From NCBI GenBank assembly GCA_031763025.1, contig JASSKH010000020.1:558001-622000 (forward strand): 64,000 nt of DNA, given 5' to 3'. The notes below the pieces were generated by a model that saw only the letters and a program-made list of their open reading frames with translations, was not told the origin of the DNA and made no database searches. The position numbers and the translations under genes are program-made. How positions within the stretch are numbered: position 1 is the stretch's first letter; the number at the start of each line of letters is the position of its first letter. Origin of the DNA: Macrocystis pyrifera (taxonomy: Eukaryota > Sar > Phaeophyceae > Laminariales > Laminariaceae). Positions 1 through 11,739 of the stretch are shown in pieces.

Positions 1-1415
1 GTTTATATATAATGGTGTCTGATACTCTTGCCTGTTTTAGTGTGTTGTTTGCCACATGTCCCTCTGACGTTAACGACGCTGTCGTTCTCAATTTGTATGT
101 TTTCCGATTTCAAAATAGCACAAGGTATCTGGGATCACGCTACTTAGTCATGGCGGGATCACTGAAGGCGAAAGGCTATCCCCCAAGCCTGTTGGGGGTC
201 CCGGAAAGCAAAAGAAATACCGCGTGAGGATTCCCAAACTCGTGACATGCCTCAAACGGTTCGGCCCGGAGCTGTACTGATATGAAGGCGGGCTCGTGTA
301 GTCGGAAAGCCCGTACAGCAGCGGACGACGGGTGCGAAGGATCGTCAATTATTGGTGCGATAAGGGTGGGTGTAACCCTGTTGTAGATGACATAGAGTTT
401 GCCCCATTTTTCAGGTGTGTTTTTTCAACCTATTTTATTTTTGTTCGTGCAGACCTGAGCCTATTGTTTCATTTAACTTAAAATTTTAGTTGTTAAATGC
501 TGGCACCCACTGTTTCTGCATGTTCAAGGCCGAGGTGAGCGAGATCCTGCTTTGCGGATGGGTGACGTGCACTCTCGATGCCCGACACGTCCGATCAGTG
601 CAACACCAAGACCTCGCGCGGGTCATTGGCTTCTAGCGCTGACAGCGTGGCGATTACACCACCGCCTCGTACGCGATGCCCCCCGCAAAGACACGACGCG
701 TGGGCATCGACACGTCCAAGCGAAAACGCAGGCGCTTATTTGCGAGGGGCGTAAAGCGGCAATACAAGGGGCGAAAACCACGTCGAGTGATGCCTGCGAC
801 GATGACAAGAGGGAGGGCCCGGAGACCCGTCGGGCAGACGAAGACTTGGCACACGTAGGAGCTGCCTCGATGAAGACCTCGAGGTGTGTCGAGGCAGCGA
901 GAGGTCGACGGTACACACACCGTTGGTATTTGGAGTGCAGACCGCGGTGTGGATCGTTGCCCAGGAAAAAAGGCAGGCGATGTAGGACGTAAAAATTGCT
1001 CATCATAGTCGCGCAAATGTCTTACCAGCTTATCAGTCACAAGGTATGTACTGCTGTAGATAGATTAGCTGTGATTGATCGGTGTGAATGTTGTATCTGC
1101 AATTCATCTAGGGAGAGACCCCGGAGATATTGATGCCTCTTCAGATCGGGTGCGAATTGTTTTTCGCTCCACTTCTAAGGGGCCCGGAAGGCGATGCGTG
1201 GAGCTCTACCTCGCACTTACATATTTGGGCATGCACTTCGGCAGGCAAACAAAATTTGTCACTTCAGATTTTTTTCTTTTTCTGCTCTCGCGCCTCATGG
1301 CAGCAAGCAGCGCAGAAGTTGTCCCCTTAACCCTCTTAGGATTGCAGTCCCGTTTCGCGGACAAACCAATCAAATTGCACGTAGTTTGTCCCCAAATGTT
1401 TTATTAATAAAACCG
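1..1415. other. no recognised gene or element
   Basis: A GC-rich island at about 540-980 has several overlapping short frames on both strands, but none shows a domain, and no splice-linked exon series emerged. The rest is A/T-rich. Confidence 0.5.
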
Positions 1416-1419
1416 TTAT

Positions 1420-1803
1420 TGTGGGTTCCAAGTTCTCGACCAGACCGTCGCATGGGTATTATATTGTCCCACGGAGGTCCCACCACTCGCCGAGGTCGTG
1501 GATATATATACCTATATCTTATTGTACATCTGTGGCCATCCATATTCCATGACTATTGTTGTCGCCAGCAGAGATGTCGTCAGCAGTGACATTGTCCCGT
1601 GTCAAGTAATCACTGCAGTTTGGAACGCAAGGCCCGTGCCTCGCACACACACTCTCAACCTCGCCCATCATCGTTGATTGTTGTTTCGTGAGGTCGTCCG
1701 TAGCACCGATCCTATACCAAAACCTGGCGTGTCCTACACGCTACACCCTCTAAGAATGGGAAGTGCCATAGATGTCGAGTCGAACTTGGGGGTCCTCCCC
1801 ACA
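1420..1803. mobile_element. solo LTR of the TRIM family, 4-bp TSD
   Basis: 384 bp, starts TGTGGGTTCCAAG and ends GGTCCTCCCCACA (inverted TGTGGG/CCCACA ends), closely related to the LTRs at 51620 and 52174. It is flanked by TTAT on both sides (1416-1419 and 1804-1807), the same 4-bp duplication length as the TRIM. No partner LTR nearby, hence a solo LTR. Confidence 0.8.
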
Positions 1804-2058
1804 TTATAAGCATTTCGCTCGTTAGCGGGACGTATTTTACATGTTTTCTTACATATCGGATTTTTTTTTTTTCAGCCGTCAGTACTTGTGGCTGTGAATG
1901 CTCAACGGCACCCCAGAAATTCCAGAAATGACATTTCTTTTTTGGAGCTCTACTTACTGCGTTACATACGTTTTCTTCTCTTATAAATAGTACGTGGATG
2001 GTTCGCCACTATTAATAAATAGACTACGATTCGTGCTGCATCCTACCACGTACATGCA

Positions 2059-2172
2059 GTATTACGGGGGTCGATAGTTAATACCAGTAGGACCTAAGGT
2101 ATAGATAAAAACCTATATATTTACCTATTTTTACTAACAATATTTGGTCCTATTTCATTTATCCCCCGTACT
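2059..2172. mobile_element. MITE, inverted-repeat family A, copy 1
   Basis: About 114 bp: begins GTATTACGGGGGTCGATAG and ends with TATCCCCCGTAC, which is its near reverse complement, around an A/T-rich core (ACCTATATATTTACC). Related copies lie at 47977-48207. No coding capacity. Confidence 0.65.
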
Positions 2173-2958
2173 AGTCGTTTCCCAATGTAGGCTGGATGTT
2201 ATTAATAGATGGTACTACGGTTATGTAGAAATTGATCTCATCTACGAGTACTAACGGTATTTTTTATTTTTTTTGCTGAAAATTGGGTTCGTGAATGGCA
2301 AGTTGATACGGAGGTGTAACACGTTCGGCATCTCTGTTTGCGTGCTGTATCATGAAGTTATGTGCGTTCGAAATGTTAATGATTGCCTTATCATTATTTT
2401 AGTATCTTTTTGCGAACGTATGTGGTATGTACGAAGTATACGTACGCGATGTATACGTATGCTCCATATATCTGATGTTTCCGGATGGCATGGGCGTAGT
2501 TTTTTCCGTGGAAAAATCGGACAACTCGTGCATTCTATATTATTGTTGGCTTTCATGCTGCTTTCGGCCTTCGTATTTGGGATAAACAGCAGTGAGCAAG
2601 AGCTTGCAGCCTGACTGAGTCGAGTAGGGAGGAAAGAAAGCAGCATAGGACACCCTGGTACTGAAAGTATTTTATACACTCCTTCTGTCCCATAAGTCTG
2701 GGGAGTTATGGCCGTCTAATTGTTTGTGCACTTATACTTTTTCCCACCATCTTATAGTTAGGTTCGTTGGAAAGATGAAGTCTTAACGAAGCTGATGCAA
2801 AATAAAAAAATAAAAAGCCGGTTGTCCATACTAAAATGAAGTCAAAATATGCCCTTTTTGGCTCATTTTTCAGATTTTTTTTTGGTAATTTTTTTGAGAT
2901 ATTTTGTGAGAATTCGTGTTTACCACCCCTGGACGTAGCCCACAGACAACACAACACC

Positions 2959-3186
2959 ATGGACTTGCCCCCAAGTACCCCCCCCCCCCCCTGTTGCAAG
3001 GGCGGCGAGCTATCCATGGGCCGCCGCATTGCCATCGCGGTGGAGGTTGGGCTAGCTATTCCGCCGGGCAAGGTGTGGGTGCCCCAGGGCTCGATGGCCC
3101 CGATCTGCGAAAAGTACGGCGTTGGTCCCCGGTACCCGACGAAGTTGTGGCAAAAGGTTAAGAGCCAGATCGACGCTAACGAGTGA
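2959..3186 (+). pseudogene. putative transposase N-terminal helix-turn-helix fragment
   Basis: 75 codons ending in TGA. The part GRRIAIAVEVGLAIPPGKVW, then SMAPICEKYGVGPRYPTKLW, reads like the KLPRG...AxxFGVSxxTVxRIW DNA-binding helices at the start of Tc1/mariner-pogo transposases. It sits between the inverted repeats and is GC-rich compared with its surroundings. The catalytic part is absent. I rely on resemblance only. Confidence 0.4.
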
Positions 3187-3304
3187 GTCGACCTTTCTAG
3201 CAAGGAAAGGAAAGGGCGGCCGTCGCTGCTTACTCCAAAAAAGGTTGGGGCGTGGCTGGCACCGAGTCCCAGTGATAGCGAGGACAACTAATCGTTTGTT
3301 TTCC

Positions 3305-3700
3305 CCTGGCGATCCCCAAGTGTATTGGTTTTAGTGAGGGACCACCAAGTGTCTTGGTTTTAGTGTGGTACCCCCAAGTGTATTGGTTTTAGTGTGGAAC
3401 CCCCAAGTGTATTGATTTTAGTGTGGGGACGCTATCATACTGGTTTTCGTGTGGGGACGCTATTACACTGTTTTTAGTGTGGGGACGCTTTTGTACTGGT
3501 TTTAGTATGGGGGGACGCGACATGGATCGTTGAGTTGGAGCGTTGAGTAGAGGGGGCGGCCTACTGTTGTTTGGTTTGCCCCCCAAGTGTCTTGGTTTTA
3601 ATGTGGGACCCTCAAGTGTATTGTTTTTAGTGTCGGGTCACTATTATACTGGTTTTAGTATGGGGGGAGATGCGACATGGATCGTTGAGTAGAAGGGGGT
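3305..3700. repeat. degenerate minisatellite, ~30-bp unit
   Basis: About ten diverged copies of a unit like CCCCAAGTGTATTGGTTTTAGTGTGGGA, later copies switching to GTGGGGACGCTATTATACTG. A larger block with GACGCGACATGGATCGTTGAG occurs twice (about 3513 and 3670). Lies inside the mariner-like element. Confidence 0.8.
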
Positions 3701-3756
3701 TAGGTTTAGGGTTGGGGATAATTCTTGGGGGTTATTAGCGTTGTTTTTTTATAGTG

Positions 3757-3773
3757 CCCCCCCCCCCCCCCCC
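3757..3773. repeat. poly-C tract
   Basis: Run of 17 C, close to the right end of the mariner-like element. No function evident. Confidence 0.9.
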
Positions 3774-3989
3774 AGTGGAAAGTGGTCAAAATACGGCCAT
3801 TTGTGGCCTGATTACTTTTTTGTTAGCCGCTAGCACATGCAGGGTAGTGCGCAAGAAAAAATAAAAAAATGTGTTTCAACCCGAAAAAACGCTCAAGATT
3901 TCAAAAATATTATCGCCTAAGACATCCGACACCGTTAAGGGCTCGTACAAACATAACTCCCCAGACTTATGGGACAGAGGAAGTATACC

Positions 3990-5260
3990 CTCATACACTG
4001 GAAAGCAAACATAGACCTTGCGATTTGTTGTACTGGACTTGCAGCGACGAATGCACGGTTGTTTCAATCAACTAAACCATAATAATCGGCAGATCGTGAA
4101 ACAAAGTGACATCCGCAAATGAGAACCTCTGTAAAAAAACTCGTACCAGGTATATACGTGTATACTTCAACTTTCCTTGGCCCCTGAAAGCACTCTATAT
4201 ACTGCGAACAGCTGAAGTTAAAATTATACGACATACGGGTACTGGGTATCCGATATCCTCGAGACACATGTAGCGGAAAGACGAACCTTCATGCTCGTGG
4301 GACAGGTGAATGCGAAAACCCGACGCGCACTGCTGCCGGCGGGGCGAAGCACAGAGGCGTCCCTACTGCTGCTGTTCCGCCCGCTACTATTAAAATTAAT
4401 ACTGGTAATATAGCATTAATATTAGTACTACTACGCCTCCTGCGATCGCACACGCGTGTTGTAAAAAAAAGAGACACTGCTGTACGAAACAAAAAGGAAG
4501 TAAGGTTGACGGTCATGTTTGAGGTTTGGAGGGCTCAGGTACTCGATGACCAGTATGACAAGCTGTAGGACCGTGTGTGATTGGAGACAAAATTATGAAG
4601 ATGTTACTGGCATAGTCAGTCCTCAGTACGATAATGCTGCATATCAGGTATGTATATATCTTTCAAGATCGTTGTCAACTTTACAACAATTAAAACTTGT
4701 TTTTAACGCGGTTTTAAGTCCAAATACAATGTGCATGAAGGTCACATTGTTCTCGTACGTAACCCTTTGGTTTTTGTAGTTCTATCCTTTCATAACTTTA
4801 CGAGTCAATAGTTTAAATTGGGCGTTGGTGTGGATTCTTGTTGGTTGTCTCGAACAGGTAACCCCAGGAAATATCTACACTGCGGACGACGATTCCGAAG
4901 TGCAGACCACGCTACCCAATTTTGAGTCAAAAACATCCGTAAAGATTCGGGTACACTGATTGTGAACTCTACTCGAAGTCTGAAAATGACGGCGGTGAAG
5001 TTTCGGAGCAGTTTCATCCGCTTTTTTTTCCGAGGCGTGCCTCGTCCGAGAGAAAGATCGGGCCGACTGAAACAGAATAATCGTCGGAAGATCGCTGCGT
5101 GACCCAACGGAGAGGACGATCGGCACGAGCGAAGCCCAATTTAGTCATGATATACGCACCTGGAATAATAGACGTATTATGAAAATATGCAGGAAACAAA
5201 TCATACGTAGGTGAATGCATTATGTCTGGTATTTGATATTTGATAGACCGAGTACCACGA
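3990..5260. other. no recognised gene; dispersed repeat B only
   Basis: Apart from the repeat at 4860-4985, short frames here are unsupported. Confidence 0.5.
4860..4985. repeat. dispersed repeat B, copy 1
   Basis: GCGGACGACGATTCCGAAGT...GAGTCAAAAACATCCGTAAAG...GATTGTGAAC matches 48505-48605 in the same order and orientation with scattered differences. Nature unknown. Confidence 0.6.
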
Positions 5261-5266
5261 GTACAA

Positions 5267-5784
5267 GGGACATAATTATTAATAGTGGTCCGGCGTCTGT
5301 TGCACCCAGCGCAACAGGCGACGCGCAACACGCCTGCTGCGCGTAAAAAGCACGCAGGCCCCCCGCAGGGGCCCGCCGGAGTAAAAAAAAAATGCGATAT
5401 ATTCGCGAGCATATTCCCGAAAACCAAGCAACAACGTGCGTTTAATCGCCTCTCCCGAACCTCGAAAAGGCGTGTATCGGGATCGGAACCTACTTTTTTT
5501 TTTTCTACTATATATAGAAAAAGGGCCTAAAAACATCGCCTGCGCCTAATTAGAAAAGGGCGTCCAACTTGTTTTTTCGCCAAAGTCGACTTTGTAAAAC
5601 TGGGTTTCAATTCGATTTTCGCCTACGGCGAAAAAAACAAAGCCCGCAAAAAACACCCAAAACGTTGCACGCCCAAAACCGCCTGTTGAACTGCGCGCTA
5701 TCAGGCCCTCCGAGGCTGTAGCGGAAAACGGTCATTTTGACCAAAATGTTGCGCCAGCGCAACAGCTATTAATAGTTATATCCC
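5267..5784. mobile_element. 0.5-kb TIR element (MITE-like)
   Basis: GGGACATAATTATTAATAG (5267-5285) and CTATTAATAGTTATATCCC (5766-5784) are inverted copies with two mismatches. Just inside, TTGCACCCAGCGCAAC and GTTGCGCCAGCGCAAC are again inverted. The interior is GC-rich with small hairpins and no reading frame. No clear target-site duplication. Confidence 0.55.
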
Positions 5785-6607
5785 TGACGATTACCCGTAC
5801 GAGCGCCAAGATTGTGACTGCCTACATACATCAAATATTACATGTACATTGTCCCGGTTCGACTCTCTTATGCCGGTGTCAAGGGGAGCAGGAATCTCGG
5901 GCTTTGCTAAGAGCAATCGGGTCTTAGTGCGGTTTCAACAGGACGTCAATAGATGTTTGTGGAAGGTTGTCAAACGAACAACAGCGGTCCGCGCACAGGA
6001 CCTGAGAGCGGGTGAGCTGAACTTAGGTATACCTGTGGGTCATATTGGACCAAAGACACGTACACCCTAAAGACACGTACGTAACACAATACGCTACTAG
6101 TAGTAGTAGTAGAACTTACCGCAGCCCAGGCGTTGGGAAACCTCATGTTCTACCTGTTTTTAACGTGGTTCAAGCGAAGTACACACGGATTTGTGTACGC
6201 TGCCTAGCTCTCGAGCGGTTTCCTTGAACTGGATGAAAGTACTACTGCTAGAGAGACAAAATATAAATTTACCTACACTGCTGTGTCTTTCCTTTGTATG
6301 CGGTCTCCGGTCGCCTCGGTTCGGTCGCCTCGGTTCCGATGTCTGAGAAAACAGTGTGCGGACGTATTTAGGGCATACGTACATAAGTATGCATATTTCA
6401 CGTTTTCTTCAGAGAGAGGTGCACGATGTGTTTCAGTTGTGATCCGTACTGCTGAAATTTGGATGCACAGCACCCTGGTCACAGAGGATGGTTAGTGTAC
6501 ACCACCTCGCGTAGAGGTGGAGTCAGGTTTGGTATTGCCAAAATATACGTATGTCGATCAAGCAGTTCCGCGAGGATGGTCAAGAGTTTTTCATTTATTT
6601 CTCATAT

Positions 6608-6609
6608 TG

Positions 6610-6641
<32 letters not shown>

Positions 6642-6960
6642 ATCACTTTCACTTTCCAGCCTAATTCGTAAGAGGTTTTACCCTCGAGGACCTTTTGGAC
6701 AAGCCGTGGTCACAGGTGTCTTCCCTTATTCCCCCCGGTACGGCCTTTTTTTATTTTTTATCGCGCATACAGTTCAGCATTCCCACTGCTCGTCGATTTT
6801 CATCGAATGTAGCTAACTCACGCTCTCGCGCTTTTTTTTTCCGCTGATCAATCTCTTTTATGCAAGAAAAAGCCCCTACGAGCATGCACTCGGTGAGACT
6901 TGAACCCACGAAATTGATCTTGATAGGCACGCGGACCACCTACCAAGCCACCGGAGACGC
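6608..6960 (-). mobile_element. tRNA-derived SINE, copy 1
   Basis: Read on the minus strand it starts with a tRNA-like head: A-box-like TGGCTTGGTAGGTGG and B box GGTTCAAGTCTC, with a T-arm stem GTGGG/CTCAC. An unrelated body follows, ending in a 28-nt A run (T run 6610-6637 on plus). Copy 2 at 47599-47918 is about 85% identical across head, body and tail. Promoter type: internal RNA polymerase III boxes. Target-site duplication not clear. Confidence 0.75.
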
Positions 6961-9900
6961 CGCATATATACATGGCGAGAAACATCGCTCGTGGCGTGTG
7001 TATTTTATTCAATTTGAGTACATACCAGTTTCTACCTGAAATGTAACATGATGTTTTTACGCTACCCGAAACCAAGCAGACGGGCCGGTGACTGAACGGA
7101 GACCTGAATGAGGGTGAGGGAGCTGCTTCTGTTCAACTCTCTGTTGCTGCTATAGATTCAGGAGCTGGGCGTACATCAGTGGGATCCGCATTTCAGCAAT
7201 ACCCGGTACCAGGCATTATACTCTTAATGAGAATGACACTGGTTCAAAATGTCTGAACATACAAGAAATTGGTTGCAAGAAAACTAGCTCAAAATGCTCA
7301 AAACCATACAAAAAAGGTCAAACAAGAAACAGAGACGATCGACTTACCCAACATAAAAATCGAGGCTACCCGGGACTTTGCCACTTGAAGAGAAACGCTA
7401 AAATTCACATCATCTAACTGTTGTTAATACAAAATAGTTTTGCCGTCAAGAGGGCCTCGTCAAGAAGGACGTGTTACAAAATTTATGAAGGCCGGCTCAG
7501 AGTAAAATCCCCTGCTGCCAGAAACGCAACATACACACCCGTGAGCCCGTGGCCCAGTCAGAATGTTCGAGAAGATCCCCGCATTTTGTGCTCATCCGTG
7601 ACATGCAGCTTTCGCGGTGCGCAAATAGCAAGCAAGAAACGTGGAGCAAGGTTCCATTTTGACGGATAACATCACGAGCAACCGTGAAATTATATGCTAC
7701 GTAGCTGACGAAAGCATACAAAAAAAATGTTCGACGTTGGACGCCAAGTTGGCCGTTCTTAACAGTGAGCCGCCACTATATTCCGGTTCGTACACGCCTG
7801 GTTCCAGGTATTAACGAACAAAATCGAGCAATCTAGCGGAGACAAATCCCCAGATAGCTTGATGATAAAGTTATAACGCCGTCTGAATCAGCGACGCGCG
7901 CAATTTTAGCCGCATACATACGTAGTGGTAGCGGTACCTGGCGCTTCGTGCCCCAAAGAACACGATCGGGGGCTGCTTGATTTAGTTGTCGTATCCAAGT
8001 CAAATCCCAGCGATCCCCAAAAAAAAAAAAAAACGTACTTGATCGTCAATCTAAAATCGAAGTAGGCATCAAGCCCAGCAAATACAAGAAGCGGCCGCAA
8101 ACCAAAAAGCATCACAAATCACGAAAAACTTATAAAACGGTGCTGTCAAGGACGCCATGGCTACATGGACGTATAGATACCATCTCACTAGGCCCTTGCA
8201 TTTCCTGCTGCAGGTTACTTACACGAAAGGGTTCTTGCCGGGTTCTCTCCTGGTGTTCAGGTCTTCGGACGACTTGGTTCGGCCTTGTGTCGTCTGACAG
8301 GAGGGGCGAGCGCCCTTCCTTGTCTCGGCAGCCGCACGAGATAATAATGCCTGCCATGCATGATGAGGGGACACACCGTATGCCCCCCGCTATGTGCAGA
8401 TACGGCCTGCACCAAACATGGTGCAGATTGTTCAACGTCAATCTGAACGTTGTACGTCGGTCCAGACGAATCCACCCCCAGGCCCTACCTGAACCCGAAC
8501 CCGAACCCGAACCCGAACCCGAACGTTTTGGGGGACTCGAGGTAGGCGGAGGCAGCTACGCGGCTCCACTTGGTGTTTTGGTGGCATTTCCCGCCGAAAC
8601 CACCGGGCGACCGAAAGACTCGCATTGACCACTATGACCTGCATTTTGCACCAAGTTTTGTACAAGCCTCTCCTGCACATAGGTGAGTCACAACGTCCAC
8701 ACGTACTTGGTACCATGTACAAGCTAAACTGATGTACGTGAATTTCGGCCTGAAAGAAGCGATCAAAATCTCCAAACTTATCTCCTCCTGATGGTCTGCA
8801 TGTTTGTTCCCGAAGGACTCCGCAATAACGTCACACGTTACATGCTTCACACGTCACATGCTGCACCATACGTGTGTTTTCATATAAAACTGTTTTTTCC
8901 ACCCGTTCACATCCCCTCTCAAAAAGTGTCCGCACTATTAATACTGTTTCAGTCGTTATCGTACCCGTTAAGGTTTTTGGGAAATTTTCAGCGCTCCAGC
9001 TCCTTTCCGTGACCACGGACCCCTTCATTCAACACTCAATATGTGAACGACAATAAGTGTTAACAAGTTCAAGGCTCACACGTGTTAAGAATGCGTCCTA
9101 GGGGTGATCTTAGGGCCTATCCCATCTTTGAGCGTATCAGGTTTAGGTCAGTCTTCATTACAGGCCCGCTCACCCGCGCCTATCGCATACGTACCAGTGA
9201 AAAACAAGACTCATGCCTTTTTATCTTTCTTCCTGTTCATGTTATCTTTTCCGTTCCCCCTCCGAAATATTGACGAGACAACCTTGGAATAAATTCGCTG
9301 TACTTTGAAAAATCGCAAAAAGCTGTTCCTAGAAAAAAAGCGAGCAACCGTCCGTATTTTTCTACTACTGCTGTAACAGGTAACCATGAAGTCCGTGGCT
9401 GGAACCCGCGGATTCGTTCAAGCTTACTTTGATACTTATTCTCGAGTCCAGCAAACTGCTGTACGACCCAGCAGTGTTCAATTTTCGCTGAACGTGTAAC
9501 GTGCTTGCCTGGGCAAACCAACCTACGCTAGGTGGACGTCTGTATCTACAGTACGTGGGCGAAGGAAAATAACATGAACGAACCCCCCCCCATTTTTCTC
9601 GCCTTGCTAGCTGTTTCCGGCTTGGCTGAAATGCCAAGAGCCTGTTCTGCTTGTAAATTTGAAGTGAGGCCATTACCGAAGCGGCCTGCAATTCGAACCT
9701 TGCAACAAGAGTGCACATCGCTGCGAATACACTACTACTGGACCACCTCACGAATGAGTGCTCTACTCATATCACAACACACATGTCGTTGAGTAGACTG
9801 CGTGGAAGTGCGCCGAGGGAATCGCAAAAATGACGACAACCAACCATCTTTGACGCAGTAGGTCTTACGGTTTCATGAAACAAGACGGAGACGACGCTAA

Positions 9901-10630
9901 TACAAACACGGGACCAGAGATGGCCTGCTTCATCGGTCGTGATCGAAGCAGCTGTGGTCAGAGGTGCACAGGTGGCCACTTGTGGGTACGTTGCGGGACG
10001 TTTTGTGGCGAACCACAACCTTCCGTAGCATGTTGCGGCGACAGGAAAAACGTATTACCGCAACGCTTGCGTAACGTAACAAGTGCACCTCGACTGTCAG
10101 ACGTCCTGTCGTGAACTTTTAATTACATGTGACGGTGTCGTTAGTTTGTGGATGTTCTTGCAACGATAGTTTGAGGGTTTTTTTTTTTAATTTAACATGC
10201 ATGACACATTTTTCGATTAATTGTATACTGTTGTTTGTATGTATGTTGTTATATGTACTGGTATGATATATATATATATGGACGAAATATAACATGTCAT
10301 ATTGAACGAAAGAAAAGTCGGGCTTGTTGAGGGGTACTGAATCGTTGGCATGTTTGAGAAGAAGGGATGGGGAAGAGGGGCATGAGGTTGACAGTCGGTG
10401 CAGTTAAACTGCGAAATGCCGTTTACCGCGTAAGTATCTGCAACAATGATGTTTGCATCGTACAAGAGGTGAGTTTGCGTCGATCGCAATTCTTTATCAA
10501 AATATTTGGACATGTGACCGAAGATTGTACATGAAAAGTCTCATTACAAAAACACATCACTTGGTTATTGCGTGGGCAGTTTGTACAGTGCTCTCTATTG
10601 TTAGCATTACGTCTGATCTTCATCCTTCGT
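6961..10630. other. no recognised gene
   Basis: Holds the CCCGAA tract, an A13 run near 8020 and a TATATATATA tract near 10270. A 162-codon plus frame (8140-8628) covers the hexanucleotide repeat and has no domain. Confidence 0.5.
8489..8524. repeat. (CCCGAA)n hexanucleotide microsatellite
   Basis: Six copies of CCCGAA in a row, similar in form to a telomere variant but not TTAGGG. It gives Pro-Glu repeats in one frame; no gene supported around it. Confidence 0.9.
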
Positions 10631-10635
10631 CACTG

Positions 10636-11739
10636 TAATGCATTAGGGGACCGGTGCATTAACGGACCGAACATAGGCTTTGTGCGTTGGGGACCGGTGT
10701 ACTAAGTTTTTGCTCACGGGACCGGTACAACGAGGTGACCTCGATCATATTGCCTATATAATGGTTGTACCAAGGCACCGAATCCACGATGCCGTGCCAA
10801 GGAACCGATTTAGTGTGCATTCCGATCAACGTTTACACGTTGAAAGATGTTTCTCGTCGAGGTTGTTGTATTCGAGACCTTTCGTCGTGTCGTCGCAATC
10901 GTAGTTTCGCAGTCGACCGAGATCACCCCCTTCCCTATACGTTTGCAAAACTGACCCACCCGTGGTGTTTTCGACGATGTATCGAATTTTATGTGTAAAT
11001 AGATAGATGGCTCTGGATAGGTGGGGGATCACAATACATGTTGGCAGTTTGATCGGTAGGAATTAGGTTTGGAAGCCATGGATAGTCTTCTGGTGGCAGC
11101 TTTCTGTGCACGAAATCGTTCGAGATATCAACGTAATTGTGAAACAAATGACTGCATCGCTCCGGTCCGAACAAGGCCTGCGCTTGCACCGATACATCAG
11201 TGATGAATTCATTACTGCGTTCTCACAACAAAGCGAACTTGAACGGTACGAACACGCAGTGGATTCGATACGAATAGGAATAAGTCAAAGGATTGGGTTT
11301 GAAGAAAAGACTAGTCCTCATCTGCAAACGAATATGTCGGTTTATGACACTTTGCCTGCATCGACCGTTCATACCGAATATGAAATCGGAGTCTGCCGTC
11401 ATCTGGTTTTTAACAATGACTTAGGCTTCACGTGTTAAACTTTAGGAATAATAACCTCAAACATTGTTTGACTCAAACTAGAAATCGTAGTTGGTATCAT
11501 TATCCCAGGTAGAGAACTCTTGACGAAGAATATGCGCAGAGCTACGACTGCGACGACACGACGAAAAGTCTTGAACAATCTGGACGAATAAATATGTTTC
11601 AACGCGGAAACGTTGAACGGGATGCACACTAAACCGGTCCTTTAGCACACCGCCATGAACTCGGCCCCATGGTACATCGGCTATCTAGGCAAAAATGATC
11701 GATGCGGTCCCCTAGTGCACCGGTCCCCTAAAGCATTGC
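10636..11739. mobile_element. foldback-like TIR element, family C, copy 1
   Basis: Left end TAATGCATTAGGGGACCGGTGCATT and right end GTGCACCGGTCCCCTAAAGCATTG are inverted copies. Homology continues inward: ACCGATTTAGTGTGCATTCC and TTTCGTCGTGTCGTCGCAATC on the left mirror 11560-11640 on the right, so the inverted repeats are about 250 bp with gaps. The centre (10920-11510) includes a minus-strand frame, 11189-10989, with a protein-like stretch (ERCSHLFHNYVDISNDFVHR), possibly a transposase scrap; I do not recognise it. Confidence 0.65.

Larger units (their letters stand above)
2675..3986. mobile_element. Tc1/mariner-like element remnant with terminal inverted repeats
   Basis: The 26-bp block from CTGTCCCATAAG to GGGGAGTTATG at 2685-2710 is repeated exactly, inverted, at 3952-3977, with flanking TA dinucleotides at both ends (2675-2676 and about 3984-3987). 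The outer sequence CTCCTTCTGTCCCA resembles Stowaway/mariner ends. Inside are a short helix-turn-helix-like reading frame (2959-3186) and a degenerate minisatellite (3305-3700) in place of the rest of a transposase, so the copy is non-autonomous. Confidence 0.75.

Noticed and set aside
6886..6960. tRNA gene on the minus strand
   Set aside because: A and B boxes and a T arm are present, but the acceptor stem does not pair and the unit is part of a repeated SINE with an A tail.
8140..8628. 162-codon ORF with Pro-Glu repeats
   Set aside because: The repeat is a CCCGAA microsatellite and the rest has no recognisable domain; both strands are equally open.
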